Source: an uncultured Candidatus Pelagibacter sp.
GTDB lineage: Bacteria > Pseudomonadota > Alphaproteobacteria > Pelagibacterales > Pelagibacteraceae
NCBI GenBank assembly: GCA_905612335.1
Contig: CAJQRT010000006.1
Span: 1-45,585 of the forward strand
Direction: 5' to 3'
Length of the DNA: 45,585 nt
Below are positions 9,897 through 18,370 of this stretch, one piece after another. The position numbers were made by a program, and so were the translations under genes. The notes under the pieces were generated by a model that did no database searches, was not told where the DNA came from, and was given only the letters and a program-made list of their open reading frames with translations. Within the stretch, counting starts at the first letter, position 1, and every line of letters starts with the position of its first letter.

Positions 9897-10801
9897 TGTT
9901 TGAAATATTTGGTTTTTATAAATTTAAAAAACTTAACACACTAAAAAAAAATAAGATTTTACTTCAGAATTTTTTAGTTAAGAAGAATATTAGAGGAACT
10001 GTTATTATTGCTAGTGAGGGTATTAATGCAGCAATATCTGGTAAACCTTTAGATCTAAAAGCAGCAATCACTAAGATTAGAAAAATATTAGACTTTAAAA
10101 AGTTTGATAGTGAAAATTCCTCTAATAGTAAATTTCAACCATTTCACAAGGTAAAAGTTAAAATTAAAAAAGAAGTTGTTCCAATGGGGTTTACTTTATC
10201 CTCAAAAAATAAAAAAGATAACCATGTAGATCCAAAAAAATGGAATAAACTTATTGCTGATGAAGAAACACTGGTACTAGACTCAAGAAAACCATTTGAA
10301 TATGAAGTTGGTACTTTTAAAAAATCAGTTAATCCTGACGTAGTTAATTTTAGAGAATTTCCAAAATATTTAAATAAACTTGATAAAAAAAAAACCATTG
10401 CCATGTTTTGCACGGGTGGAATTAGATGTGAAAAAGCTTCTGTTTTTTTAGAGAAAAAAGGTTTTAAAAATGTTTTTCAATTAAAAGGTGGAATTCTTAA
10501 CTACTTAAAAAATGTCAAACAAAATGAGAGTTTATGGGGCGGTGAATGCTTTGTTTTTGATAACAGAATCAGTGTTAAACATGGGTTGGTAACAGGCACT
10601 TATTCAATATGTAGTGGTTGCAGAAAGCCTGTTTCACCCAAGGATAAGAAATCTAACAAATATGAAGAAGGTGTTTCATGCACTAATTGTCATGATAATT
10701 TAACAGAAATTCAAAAAAGTAGGTTCCGTATGAGACAGAAACAGATAACTCTTGCTAAAAAGAGTGGTTCAAAGCATATATTTCAAAAAGAATTCAAATA
10801 G
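9896..10801 (+). CDS. trhO: tRNA uridine(34) hydroxylase TrhO (rhodanese-domain YceA family)
   Basis: 301 aa protein of the YceA/TrhO family, which forms 5-hydroxyuridine at the wobble position of certain tRNAs. The N-terminal part is the family-specific ferredoxin-like domain (GTVIIASEGINAAISG). The middle is a rhodanese domain with the active-site cysteine at residue 172 in FCTGGIRCEKAS. The C-terminal segment carries two CxxC pairs (CSGCRKP, CTNCHD). The start overlaps the methyltransferase stop by one base. Confidence 0.93.
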   Translation: MFEIFGFYKFKKLNTLKKNKILLQNFLVKKNIRGTVIIASEGINAAISGKPLDLKAAITKIRKILDFKKFDSENSSNSKFQPFHKVKVKIKKEVVPMGFTLSSKNKKDNHVDPKKWNKLIADEETLVLDSRKPFEYEVGTFKKSVNPDVVNFREFPKYLNKLDKKKTIAMFCTGGIRCEKASVFLEKKGFKNVFQLKGGILNYLKNVKQNESLWGGECFVFDNRISVKHGLVTGTYSICSGCRKPVSPKDKKSNKYEEGVSCTNCHDNLTEIQKSRFRMRQKQITLAKKSGSKHIFQKEFK

Positions 10802-10810
10802 GAATATTAA

Positions 10811-12181
10811 TTGTCTAAAGCATTAAAATTAACCAAAGATCCCATTTGGGAACTACTTAGAAAAGTAACAATCCCTGCAAGTGTAGGTTCATTATTTCAA
10901 ACATTTTATAATTTAGTTGATACTTGGTTTGCTGGTAGAATTTCTGCTGAAGCTATAGGTGCAATCGCTAAATCATTTCCTATATATTTTGTAATAATTG
11001 CTGTTGGGGTTGGTATTGGTGCTGCAACAAACTCATGCATTGGTAATTTATTAGGTGCAAAAAAAGATAATAAAGCATCATTGTTAATCGCTCAATCTGT
11101 AATCTTTGCACTGATTATTTCTGTTGTTGTCACCTTGTTTGGATTAAATGCATCTAATTTTCTTTTAACAGTAATGGGCTCTGATGCGGCTAGTATAGCC
11201 TTAACTAGAGAATATTTAGATATAATTTTTTATGGTACTTTCATTGTAATGATTCAAATCTCTTTAAATGGAGCCTTGAATGCTCAAGGAGATACTAAAA
11301 GTTATAGAAATGTTTTAATATTTAGCTTCTTTTTAAACATATTTTTAAATCCATTATTTATCTGGGGATACGGAATTGTTCCAGCTTATGGTATAGGTGG
11401 TCTTGCTATAGCAACTGTAATTGCACAGTCCGTAGGTACTTTTTATTTAGCGTATAAAATCTACGCATGTAAATTGAGAAAGTATTTATCAATTAAATGC
11501 TTTATTCCTAAATTAATATTATTAAAAGAATTGTTCACTCAAGCGCTACCTATTATGATTAGCATGCTGTTTATTGGTGTAGGTATTTTTAATATTTTAT
11601 ATTTTATCGGTCAATTTGGTGATCTTGCAACAGCTGGTTATGGTGCAGCCTTAAGAGTGGAACAAGTTTTTTTATTACCAGTTATTGGATTGAACACTGC
11701 AGTACTTTCTATTGGTGGACAAAATTTTGGTGCTAAGAATTATGATCGTATAAGAGAACTGTATACTAAAGCTCTATTATTCGGATCATCTTTTATGGCT
11801 GTAGCAGGTGTTATATTATTTTTTGGTGCAGAGTTTTTTGTATCTCAATTTACAGATAACCAAGAAGCTATATTTCATGGTGCTATATATTTAAGAGTAG
11901 CTGCATTAATTGCGCCTGTTTACCCTGTGTTTTTTATAACTACAGCTGTATTTCAAGCTGTTAAGAAACCTATCTATAGTCTTTATTTAAGTGTTTTAAG
12001 GTTATCAGCTTTACCTTTTTTGTCTCTTTGGTATGTAATTAATATCAGAGGTGGAGATTACTCAGATATATTCTACACTATAATGGCAACCAATTGGTTT
12101 ATAGGTATTGTAGTAATTATATTCATTGGATATTTTTTAAATAATGTTTTTAAACAAAAAAAAAATCATTTTAGTTATTAG
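10811..12181 (+). CDS. MATE family efflux transporter
   Basis: 456 aa, about twelve hydrophobic segments in two homologous halves, with the N-terminal MATE pattern IPASVGSLFQTFYNLVDTWFAGRISAEAIGA. The family exports drugs or metabolites in exchange for H+ or Na+; the substrate is unknown. Translation most likely starts at TTG 10811. An AGGA at 10800-10803 sits 7 bases upstream, one of the few recognisable Shine-Dalgarno sequences in this window, and the TTG reading begins directly with the conserved N-terminus. The 3' end overlaps the following nuclease gene by 38 bases. Confidence 0.92.
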   Translation: MSKALKLTKDPIWELLRKVTIPASVGSLFQTFYNLVDTWFAGRISAEAIGAIAKSFPIYFVIIAVGVGIGAATNSCIGNLLGAKKDNKASLLIAQSVIFALIISVVVTLFGLNASNFLLTVMGSDAASIALTREYLDIIFYGTFIVMIQISLNGALNAQGDTKSYRNVLIFSFFLNIFLNPLFIWGYGIVPAYGIGGLAIATVIAQSVGTFYLAYKIYACKLRKYLSIKCFIPKLILLKELFTQALPIMISMLFIGVGIFNILYFIGQFGDLATAGYGAALRVEQVFLLPVIGLNTAVLSIGGQNFGAKNYDRIRELYTKALLFGSSFMAVAGVILFFGAEFFVSQFTDNQEAIFHGAIYLRVAALIAPVYPVFFITTAVFQAVKKPIYSLYLSVLRLSALPFLSLWYVINIRGGDYSDIFYTIMATNWFIGIVVIIFIGYFLNNVFKQKKNHFSY

Positions 12182-12629
12182 TGTTTCTTCACTAATATTT
12201 TTCTTAATTTTTAATCAAGTCAAAACACAAGATCTTAGAGTTGTAGATGGTGACACAATTCATCTTAATGGACAAAAAATTAGATTTACTGGAATAGATA
12301 CACCTGAATTAAAGCAAACTTGTCTTAAAGAAGGTTCAAAAGACCCTTGTGGAGTTACAGCAAAGCAAATTCTCATTGATAAAATTGGAAATAATAATGT
12401 TGAATGTATTAGTGAGGGAAAAGATCAATACAAAAGAACACTAGCAGAATGTTTTGTTAATAATGAAAGCCTATCAAGTTATTTAGTTAGAAGTGGCTAT
12501 GCATTTGCTTACAGAAGATATTCAAAAAAGTTTATCGCAGATGAGAATTATGCAAGAATCAATAACATAGGCATGTGGTCTATGGAGTTTGATTATCCTT
12601 GGGATTATAGAAAATCTAAAAAAAATTAA
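12144..12629 (+). CDS. Membrane-anchored or secreted thermonuclease-family (SNase-like) protein
   Basis: 161 aa. Residues 5-23 form a hydrophobic signal or anchor after a lysine-rich start (MFLNKKK), so the catalytic domain should be outside the cytoplasm. The SNase fold motif is clear: VVDGDTIHLNGQKIRFTGIDTPE, then EGKDQYKRTLAECFVN containing the Glu and Arg expected at the active site, and YRRYSKKFIADE near the end. A Cys pair within TCLKEGSKDPC suggests a disulfide. It begins inside the MATE gene (38-base overlap) and ends just before a GC-rich hairpin. Possible roles are scavenging of extracellular nucleic acid or envelope nuclease activity (inference). Confidence 0.87.
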   Translation: MFLNKKKIILVISVSSLIFFLIFNQVKTQDLRVVDGDTIHLNGQKIRFTGIDTPELKQTCLKEGSKDPCGVTAKQILIDKIGNNNVECISEGKDQYKRTLAECFVNNESLSSYLVRSGYAFAYRRYSKKFIADENYARINNIGMWSMEFDYPWDYRKSKKN

Positions 12630-12636
12630 AGCTATA

Positions 12637-12663
12637 TGGGGCGTTCTGTAACTCGGCGCCCCA
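12637..12663. terminator. GC-rich hairpin between convergent genes
   Basis: TGGGGCG (12637-12643) and CGCCCCA (12657-12663) form a 7-bp stem around a 13-base loop. It lies between the nuclease stop and the end of the oppositely oriented GNAT gene, as expected for a terminator serving both directions. The T-rich tract is better in the minus direction (TTTAATTTTTTT past the nuclease stop) than in the plus direction (GGTTTCTAATT). Such GC-rich sequence is rare in this window. Confidence 0.6.
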
Positions 12664-12680
12664 GGTTTCTAATTAATCTC

Positions 12681-12941
12681 TTATTTGATAGTTTTGAATA
12701 GTCTTTCACCCAAAGGACTGATTGGGTCTTGTGGTGTAGGCTCAATTTTAGTTTTTTCTTCAACAATACTTAATAGCTTTTTAGCAAGTCCTTTACGTCT
12801 AAAAATGGGATTAACAAAAATATACTCAACTTCTGCTTCCTCGTTATATCTAACAAAACCAATTGTGGTATTGATATTTTTGAATGTAACCACACCATCG
12901 CTAAACGAAATATCATAGTTTGTGTTATTTAATTCATTCAT
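12681..12941 (-). CDS. Small GNAT-family N-acetyltransferase-like protein
   Basis: 86 aa, much shorter than typical GNAT enzymes (about 140-170 aa) and similar in size to the minimal Gcn5-like family. The acetyl-CoA motif A region is visible as VEYIFVNPIFRRKGLAKKLL (residues 38-57), with R-R-K-G-L-A matching the Q/R-x-x-G-x-A pyrophosphate loop. The C-terminus has PTPQDPISPLGERLF. Its ATG overlaps the permease TAA by one base (TAATG), so it is translated with the ABC transporter genes. Substrate unknown. Confidence 0.8.
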   Translation of the reverse strand: MNELNNTNYDISFSDGVVTFKNINTTIGFVRYNEEAEVEYIFVNPIFRRKGLAKKLLSIVEEKTKIEPTPQDPISPLGERLFKTIK

Positions 12942-13684
12942 TAGTTATTTCCATCTTGTTTAAGTCTTTTTTCTAATTTTCTTACAAAGAAAGAAACAAT
13001 TAATATTAAGATTAAATATTCTAGAATTAAGAATGTGTAAATCTCAAGAGGTCTATATGTTGAAACAACTAATTCATTAGCTTTTCTTGTTAAGTCAGCA
13101 ATACCTATGATTGATACTAGTGAAGACATCTTTAATACATATACAAACTGGTTACCTAATGCAGGCAAGATATTTTTAATTGCTTGTGGAAGTATTACTA
13201 ACCTCAATCTTTTATAAAAAGTTAAACCTAATGATGAGCCAGCTTCCCACTGTGATTTTTTAATTGAGTTTATACCTGCTCTAAAAATTTCTGCTTGAAA
13301 AGCACTTTCACTTATTGCTAATGCAATAATACCTGAAACAAATGGACTAAAGCTTAATCCTGTCATTATAGGAAGCCCGTAGTAAACCCACAAAATTAAA
13401 ACTAATAATGGTATAGCTCTTACAATTTCAACGTATCCAATATTTATGTAAGTTAAAAACTTATTCTTAGCCAAAGAAGGTATTGCAACTACAAATCCTA
13501 AAAACATTGATATTATAATTGAAATTACAGAAATGTAGATTGTTAGACCCATCCCACTTAAAAGAAATTTTAAGTTAGTTAAGCCATTAACCTTGTTTGG
13601 AGAAAGTATATACCATGCCCACTCATGTTCAGCAGACCCACATGATGTTAATATTAAGGGTAATAGTAAAATTAGTTTTTTCAC
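12941..13684 (-). CDS. Polar amino-acid type ABC transporter permease with an N-terminal lipobox-like segment
   Basis: 247 aa HisM/GlnP-type permease. The inner-membrane domain has about five helices, and the EAA-type loop is ESAFQAEIFRAGINSIKKSQWEAGSSLGLTFYKRLRLVILPQAI. It follows the binding protein by 37 bases, and together they would import an amino acid or related compound. No ATPase gene is present here, so the transporter must borrow one. The extreme N-terminus (MKKLILLLPLILTSCGSAEHEW) looks like a lipoprotein signal with lipobox LTSC (C15), which is unusual for a permease. Confidence 0.9.
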   Translation of the reverse strand: MKKLILLLPLILTSCGSAEHEWAWYILSPNKVNGLTNLKFLLSGMGLTIYISVISIIISMFLGFVVAIPSLAKNKFLTYINIGYVEIVRAIPLLVLILWVYYGLPIMTGLSFSPFVSGIIALAISESAFQAEIFRAGINSIKKSQWEAGSSLGLTFYKRLRLVILPQAIKNILPALGNQFVYVLKMSSLVSIIGIADLTRKANELVVSTYRPLEIYTFLILEYLILILIVSFFVRKLEKRLKQDGNN

Positions 13685-13721
13685 TAATTAAATTATACCC
13701 TTAAATATCTAAATTGAAATT

Positions 13722-14489
13722 TTATAAGCTTTTTAAGTTGTACTTTTTAAGTAAGTTTTCAAAGAAGCCTGAAGCTTTTTTCACTTCAATCCACTGATTA
13801 ACATAGTTAATCCAAACTTGATCTTTTTGATCAACCATCATAGCTAATACAGCTGGATTTTTACCACCATCTTGTACAATCGCTAATTGAGGGTATTTAA
13901 TAACAAGCTTGTTTGCTTCTGTTGAACTTGTGATGTGACCATCAGCTCTTCCAGATAAAACTTCTTGAAAGTCTCTAGCAGGAGACTCAATTGATTTTAA
14001 TTTTGATTTTGGAAAAAATTCTTTTGCTTTCGCTTCTTGAGAAGTTCCAAGAGTAGTTGCAATTGTAACTTTTTCACTATTTAAAGATTCCCATGTTGGA
14101 AATTTTTTAAGGTTCTTCTTTAATACCAATGGAACTGTTCCATATTTGTAATAAGAATTTGTAAATCCAGCAACTAAAGCTCTTTTTGCTGTTTTAGTAA
14201 CACTTGTTGAAACGTCATATCTTCCAGAAGTTATACCTGAAACTATTGTTTTCCATTCTGTAGGTATGAAAGTAACCTTAACTCCCATATCTTTTGCTAA
14301 TTCTTGCATTACATCAATATCAAAACCAACATATTTGTTTGTAGCTGGATCTTTCATACTCATTGGATCCCAATCACCTGTTGTTCCAACTTTTAACTCA
14401 CCAGAAGATAAGATCTGATTAAGTTGAGATTCTGCGTTAAGAGATAAGGGCAAAAGTGCTAATAGCACCACTAAAAGTATTTTTTTCAT
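13722..14489 (-). CDS. ABC transporter periplasmic substrate-binding protein (amino-acid type, SBP_bac_3)
   Basis: 255 aa, with a typical Sec signal peptide ending in LNA before the mature start ESQLNQ. The bacterial extracellular solute-binding family 3 pattern follows: [47 protein letters not shown], then the second lobe ([19 protein letters not shown]). Distant resemblance to cyclohexadienyl dehydratase-like members is possible, but the fold and neighbouring permease favour transport. It begins 36 bases after soxG on the same strand, so it may be transcribed with the sarcosine oxidase genes. Ligand unknown. Confidence 0.92.
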   Translation of the reverse strand: MKKILLVVLLALLPLSLNAESQLNQILSSGELKVGTTGDWDPMSMKDPATNKYVGFDIDVMQELAKDMGVKVTFIPTEWKTIVSGITSGRYDVSTSVTKTAKRALVAGFTNSYYKYGTVPLVLKKNLKKFPTWESLNSEKVTIATTLGTSQEAKAKEFFPKSKLKSIESPARDFQEVLSGRADGHITSSTEANKLVIKYPQLAIVQDGGKNPAVLAMMVDQKDQVWINYVNQWIEVKKASGFFENLLKKYNLKSL

Positions 14490-14525
14490 ACTCTTCGTAT
14501 AGCAAAAATTTAAGAAAAATTAAGC

Positions 14526-15089
14526 TTATAACCTTGACGCACTGTCATTTAGCCATGAGTGTAAATGCTCAGAAAAAGAGCGTCTAACGAATAAGTTTAC
14601 GTTATTTATTTCCGTAAGATGTATAATTACATCAATATGAGACAGTATAGTTTGAGTAACTGATCCTTTTTTATTTTTAAATTCATTAAAATTAAATGGT
14701 GATCCTGTTGCAAATAAATCAAAAACTTTATTTCCTTTTATATTAATCATTACGAATTGATCACTGACATCTGTAATTGCACCCAATTTAGTTTTTGAGA
14801 TATTTTTAATCAAATTATCTTCATCTTCGTAAGTATTAGTTTCTTCACTTATAGTTTTGTTTGAAATTAACATCCATTCATCCGGACTTAACCATAAAGC
14901 TGTTAAAGCTTCACCAGCTGTAGATGTGTTAGCTTCAATTGGTAAGATCATATTCAAATTTTTTCCAATAGCGGTAATAAAATCTTTTGTTTTGCCTCTT
15001 ATAATTAATTTCATAATTGGCTTGATCTCTTTTATCTCTAAATCTGAGTATATTTTATCTTGCTTGATAGATGTGTTGTAATTAAGCAT
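14526..15089 (-). CDS. soxG: Sarcosine oxidase gamma subunit
   Basis: 187 aa gamma subunit of heterotetrameric sarcosine oxidase, a GcvT-like domain without its own redox cofactor. Recognisable segments are STAGEALTALWLSPDEWMLIS, AITDVSDQFVMINIKG, and the C-terminal LFVRRSFSEHLHSWLNDSASRL. Its ATG overlaps the soxA stop by 8 bases (ATGCTTAA), supporting coupled synthesis of the complex. It is last of the soxB-soxD-soxA-soxG run. Confidence 0.93.
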   Translation of the reverse strand: MLNYNTSIKQDKIYSDLEIKEIKPIMKLIIRGKTKDFITAIGKNLNMILPIEANTSTAGEALTALWLSPDEWMLISNKTISEETNTYEDEDNLIKNISKTKLGAITDVSDQFVMINIKGNKVFDLFATGSPFNFNEFKNKKGSVTQTILSHIDVIIHLTEINNVNLFVRRSFSEHLHSWLNDSASRL

Positions 15090-18000
15090 TTAACCTCACA
15101 TTTTCTTTGTCAAAAAAAACTGGATCGACAATAGTCACGTTAATATTCTTATTTTCCATTGCAATAATTAATTTTTGACCCATCATATTTTTTCCCCCTC
15201 TAACAACAGCAAGTGCAATAGATTTATTTAAATTTGGGCTGTAATAACTTGATGTAACATGACCAAGCATTTCAACTGGTGTTGCATTGGTGTTAGCAAC
15301 TATCTGTGCACCTTCTTCTAAAACTTCACTTGGATTATCGGTTATTAAACCAACCAGCTGTTTACGGTCTTCTTTCATCGTATCTGATCTATAAAGTGAT
15401 CGTTTTCCAATAAAATCATATTTCTTTTTGCTTACAATCCAGTCCATCTGTAAGTCAATAGGAGTCATTGTTCCGTCTGTATCTTGACCAACGATAATAA
15501 ATCCTTTTTCAGCTCTTAATAGGTGCATTGTTTCAGTTCCATAGGGAGTAATTTTAAACTCTTGCCCAGCATCCATACATTTTTCCCAAAGAGATTTACC
15601 AAAGTTTGCCTGAACATTAATTTCATAACTATGCTCACCTGTGAAACTAATTCTCATCACTCTACATTTTATATTGTCAATCTTTGCATTTTTAAATGAC
15701 ATATGAGGAAAGTTTTCATCAGATAAATCTAAATCTGGGATTATTTTATTTAATATTTTTTTGCTGTTAGGACCGCAAACACTTGCTGTTGCATAATGAT
15801 CTGTAACAGATGATAAGTATACATCTAATTCAGGCCACTCCGTTTGAAGGTAATCTTCAAGTTTACTTAATACATTTGCAGCACCACCAGTAGTCGTTGT
15901 CATAATATAGTGATTTTCGTCAAGACGCGTTGTTACACCGTCATCATAAACCATACCATCTTCATTAAGCATCAAACCATATCTACATTTACCAATAGCA
16001 AGTTTTGACCAAGCATTAGTGTAAACTCTATTTAAAAATTCTGAAGAATCAGTTCCTTGAATGTCAATTTTACCAAGTGTTGAAGCATCTAAAATACCAG
16101 CACTATCTCTTGCTGCTTTACTTTCTCTTTGAACAGCATCATTAATTGTCTCATCATTTTTTGGGTAGTACCAAGCTCTTTTCCATTGTCCAACATTTTC
16201 AAATTCAGCTTTATTTTCAATATGCCAATCATTCATGGGTGTTCTTCTAAATGCATCAAAATATTCACCAACATTTCGACCAACCATTGTACCAAAGGTT
16301 AGTGGTGTATAAGGGGGTCTAAAGGTAGTTGTACCAAGCTCTCCAACTTTAATGCCAGCTGTATCAGCAATAATTCCGAGTGCATGCATGTTACCAAGTT
16401 TACCTTGGTCAGTACCCATACCAGTTGTTGTATAACGCTTAACATGTTCGATAGATTTAAAACCTTCTCTTAGTGCAAGCTTAATATCTTTAGCTGTTGC
16501 ATCATTCTGATAATCAACAAAAGGTTTTGTTTTACCTAGAACTTTATTAGAAGGGAGTAACCAAATATTTCTTATCTCTTTATCTTTAGGACATTGCACA
16601 TCCAAATTATCAAAATCAGTTTGATCAATACTAAAAAATTCTTTTAAGCTTTTTGAAGTATTATTAATAACTTCATCTAATTCAAAATCCCCATTACATG
16701 AGCCAACACTTATTTGATCTGAGGGGTATTTATTGGGTATAAAAACTTGATCTTCATCTCTAAATTTCAATTTGCCACCTGATTGAGTAAATAGGTGTAC
16801 TGCAGGAGTCCATCCACCAGCCATTCCCAAACAATCACAATCTTGTGTGATTATATTAGAGTTAGCAAAAGACTGACCATCTTTAGATAATTCCATAATT
16901 GAGATTTTATTTAATTTTTTATAACCATGAGTGTCAACAATGGTATAATTTCTATAAATCTTTATGCCCAAATTTTCAGCTCCTTTAGTGAATTCTGAAT
17001 TAGGGTTTTCTCTTATGTCAACTATTGCCTCAACTTTGATGCCTTTATTATTTAAAGAAATTGCACTTTCATAAGCTGTATCATTATTAGTGAAGAATAT
17101 ATTTTTCTGACCTGTTGCAACACCATAATAATCTGCATATTTTTTAACAGCAGAAGATAACATAATACCTGGTCTATCATTGTTATTGAATACCATTGGT
17201 CGTTCCAATGAACCAGTTGCAACAATAACTTTTTTAGCTCTAATTTTTAATAATCTTTGTCTAACTTTATTTTGGGCATCATTTTTTGATAAATGATCTG
17301 TTAAATTTTCTCTTGCTAGTAAATAATTGTAACCATGATATGCAGCAACACTCGTTCTTGTTTTAATTTCTAAATTATTAAATTTTTTTAATTCGGTTAT
17401 TTCATTTTCTAACCAAGTAGACGAGCTTTGACCATTAATCTTTACATGATCTGAATTCTGATAAATTGTAGAGCCCCCAAGTTCATTTTTTTCATCAAGT
17501 AATAAAGTTTTTAAATTATTTTTTGCAGCTGTCTTTGCTGCCATAATCCCTGTAATACCAGCACCTATCACAAGTACGTCACAGTGAATGTATCTATGAT
17601 CGTAGATATCCGGATCTGGTTCTGTGGGAGATTTTCCAAGACCTGCAGAATGTCTAATGACATACTCGTACTTTTCCCAGAAACTCGCTGGCCACATAAA
17701 TGTTTTATAATAAAATCCAGCAGGTAAAAGAGGGGATAAAAAATTATTTACTCCTCCAATATCAAAATTTACACTAGGCCAACAGTTTTGACTGGAAGCC
17801 TCTAAACCATCATAGATCTCAATCTCTGTTGCTCTGACATTTGGTTCAGTTAAAGCTGTATTATCATTTATTTGAACCATTGCATTTGGTTCTTCAGATC
17901 CAGCTGTCATTATTCCTCTTGGTCTGTGGTATTTAAAGCTTCTTCCAACTAGATGAACATCATTTGATAACAGAGCAGAAGCTAAAGTATCACCTTTAAA

Positions 18001-18090
18001 ACCATAATAAGTTTTACCATTAAACTTAAATGAAACATTTGTAGTTTCATCAATAAACTTACTAGTTTTTACTCTCAAATTTTTTGACAT
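15082..18090 (-). CDS. soxA: Sarcosine oxidase alpha subunit
   Basis: Large subunit of heterotetrameric sarcosine oxidase, which oxidatively demethylates sarcosine to glycine, passing the one-carbon unit to tetrahydrofolate and electrons to oxygen (H2O2). The N-terminal ferredoxin-like part has GKTYYGFKGDTLASALL and GRSFKYHRPRGI. A dinucleotide-binding domain has VLVIGAGITGIMAAKTA. The C-terminal third is GcvT-like, with SFTGEHSYEINV and PYGTETMHLLRAEKGF. I use the ATG at 18090 (1002 aa), four bases past the soxD stop. A GTG at 18117 would add nine residues inside soxD. Neither start has a Shine-Dalgarno sequence. Confidence 0.96.
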   Translation of the reverse strand: MSKNLRVKTSKFIDETTNVSFKFNGKTYYGFKGDTLASALLSNDVHLVGRSFKYHRPRGIMTAGSEEPNAMVQINDNTALTEPNVRATEIEIYDGLEASSQNCWPSVNFDIGGVNNFLSPLLPAGFYYKTFMWPASFWEKYEYVIRHSAGLGKSPTEPDPDIYDHRYIHCDVLVIGAGITGIMAAKTAAKNNLKTLLLDEKNELGGSTIYQNSDHVKINGQSSSTWLENEITELKKFNNLEIKTRTSVAAYHGYNYLLARENLTDHLSKNDAQNKVRQRLLKIRAKKVIVATGSLERPMVFNNNDRPGIMLSSAVKKYADYYGVATGQKNIFFTNNDTAYESAISLNNKGIKVEAIVDIRENPNSEFTKGAENLGIKIYRNYTIVDTHGYKKLNKISIMELSKDGQSFANSNIITQDCDCLGMAGGWTPAVHLFTQSGGKLKFRDEDQVFIPNKYPSDQISVGSCNGDFELDEVINNTSKSLKEFFSIDQTDFDNLDVQCPKDKEIRNIWLLPSNKVLGKTKPFVDYQNDATAKDIKLALREGFKSIEHVKRYTTTGMGTDQGKLGNMHALGIIADTAGIKVGELGTTTFRPPYTPLTFGTMVGRNVGEYFDAFRRTPMNDWHIENKAEFENVGQWKRAWYYPKNDETINDAVQRESKAARDSAGILDASTLGKIDIQGTDSSEFLNRVYTNAWSKLAIGKCRYGLMLNEDGMVYDDGVTTRLDENHYIMTTTTGGAANVLSKLEDYLQTEWPELDVYLSSVTDHYATASVCGPNSKKILNKIIPDLDLSDENFPHMSFKNAKIDNIKCRVMRISFTGEHSYEINVQANFGKSLWEKCMDAGQEFKITPYGTETMHLLRAEKGFIIVGQDTDGTMTPIDLQMDWIVSKKKYDFIGKRSLYRSDTMKEDRKQLVGLITDNPSEVLEEGAQIVANTNATPVEMLGHVTSSYYSPNLNKSIALAVVRGGKNMMGQKLIIAMENKNINVTIVDPVFFDKENVRLNA

Positions 18091-18094
18091 AGGA

Positions 18095-18370
18095 TTAGTT
18101 AGTTGGTGGTTTTTCACCCATTTTATAAATTGCTTTTATTTCATCATTACTGGTGTTTCTAATCGCATTAAACCATTTTCTACAACCATGTGCATGGTTC
18201 CATCTTTCTAACTGAACACCCTGGATATTTTTTCTCATAAACAAATATTCAGCCCATTCTCCATCACTTAATTCCGTAGGTTGTTTTGGTCTTTCTATAT
18301 GAGCTTCGCCACCAGCTTTAAATTCACTTTGTTCACGTTCACCACAATAAGGACAGGTAATTAAAAACAT
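18095..18370 (-). CDS. soxD: Sarcosine oxidase delta subunit
   Basis: 91 aa zinc-binding small subunit of heterotetrameric sarcosine oxidase. Probable ligands are C6 and C9 (TCPYCGER), H24 (GGEAHIERP) and the cysteine in HAHGCRKWF. The WAEYLFMRKNIQG segment is typical of SoxD. Its ATG shares a base with the soxB TAA (TAATG). A four-base gap follows before the soxA ATG. Confidence 0.95.
   Translation of the reverse strand: MFLITCPYCGEREQSEFKAGGEAHIERPKQPTELSDGEWAEYLFMRKNIQGVQLERWNHAHGCRKWFNAIRNTSNDEIKAIYKMGEKPPTN

Noticed and set aside
18091..18117. GTG start adding nine residues to soxA
   Set aside because: It lies within soxD and lacks a ribosome-binding site; the ATG at 18090 directly follows the soxD stop.
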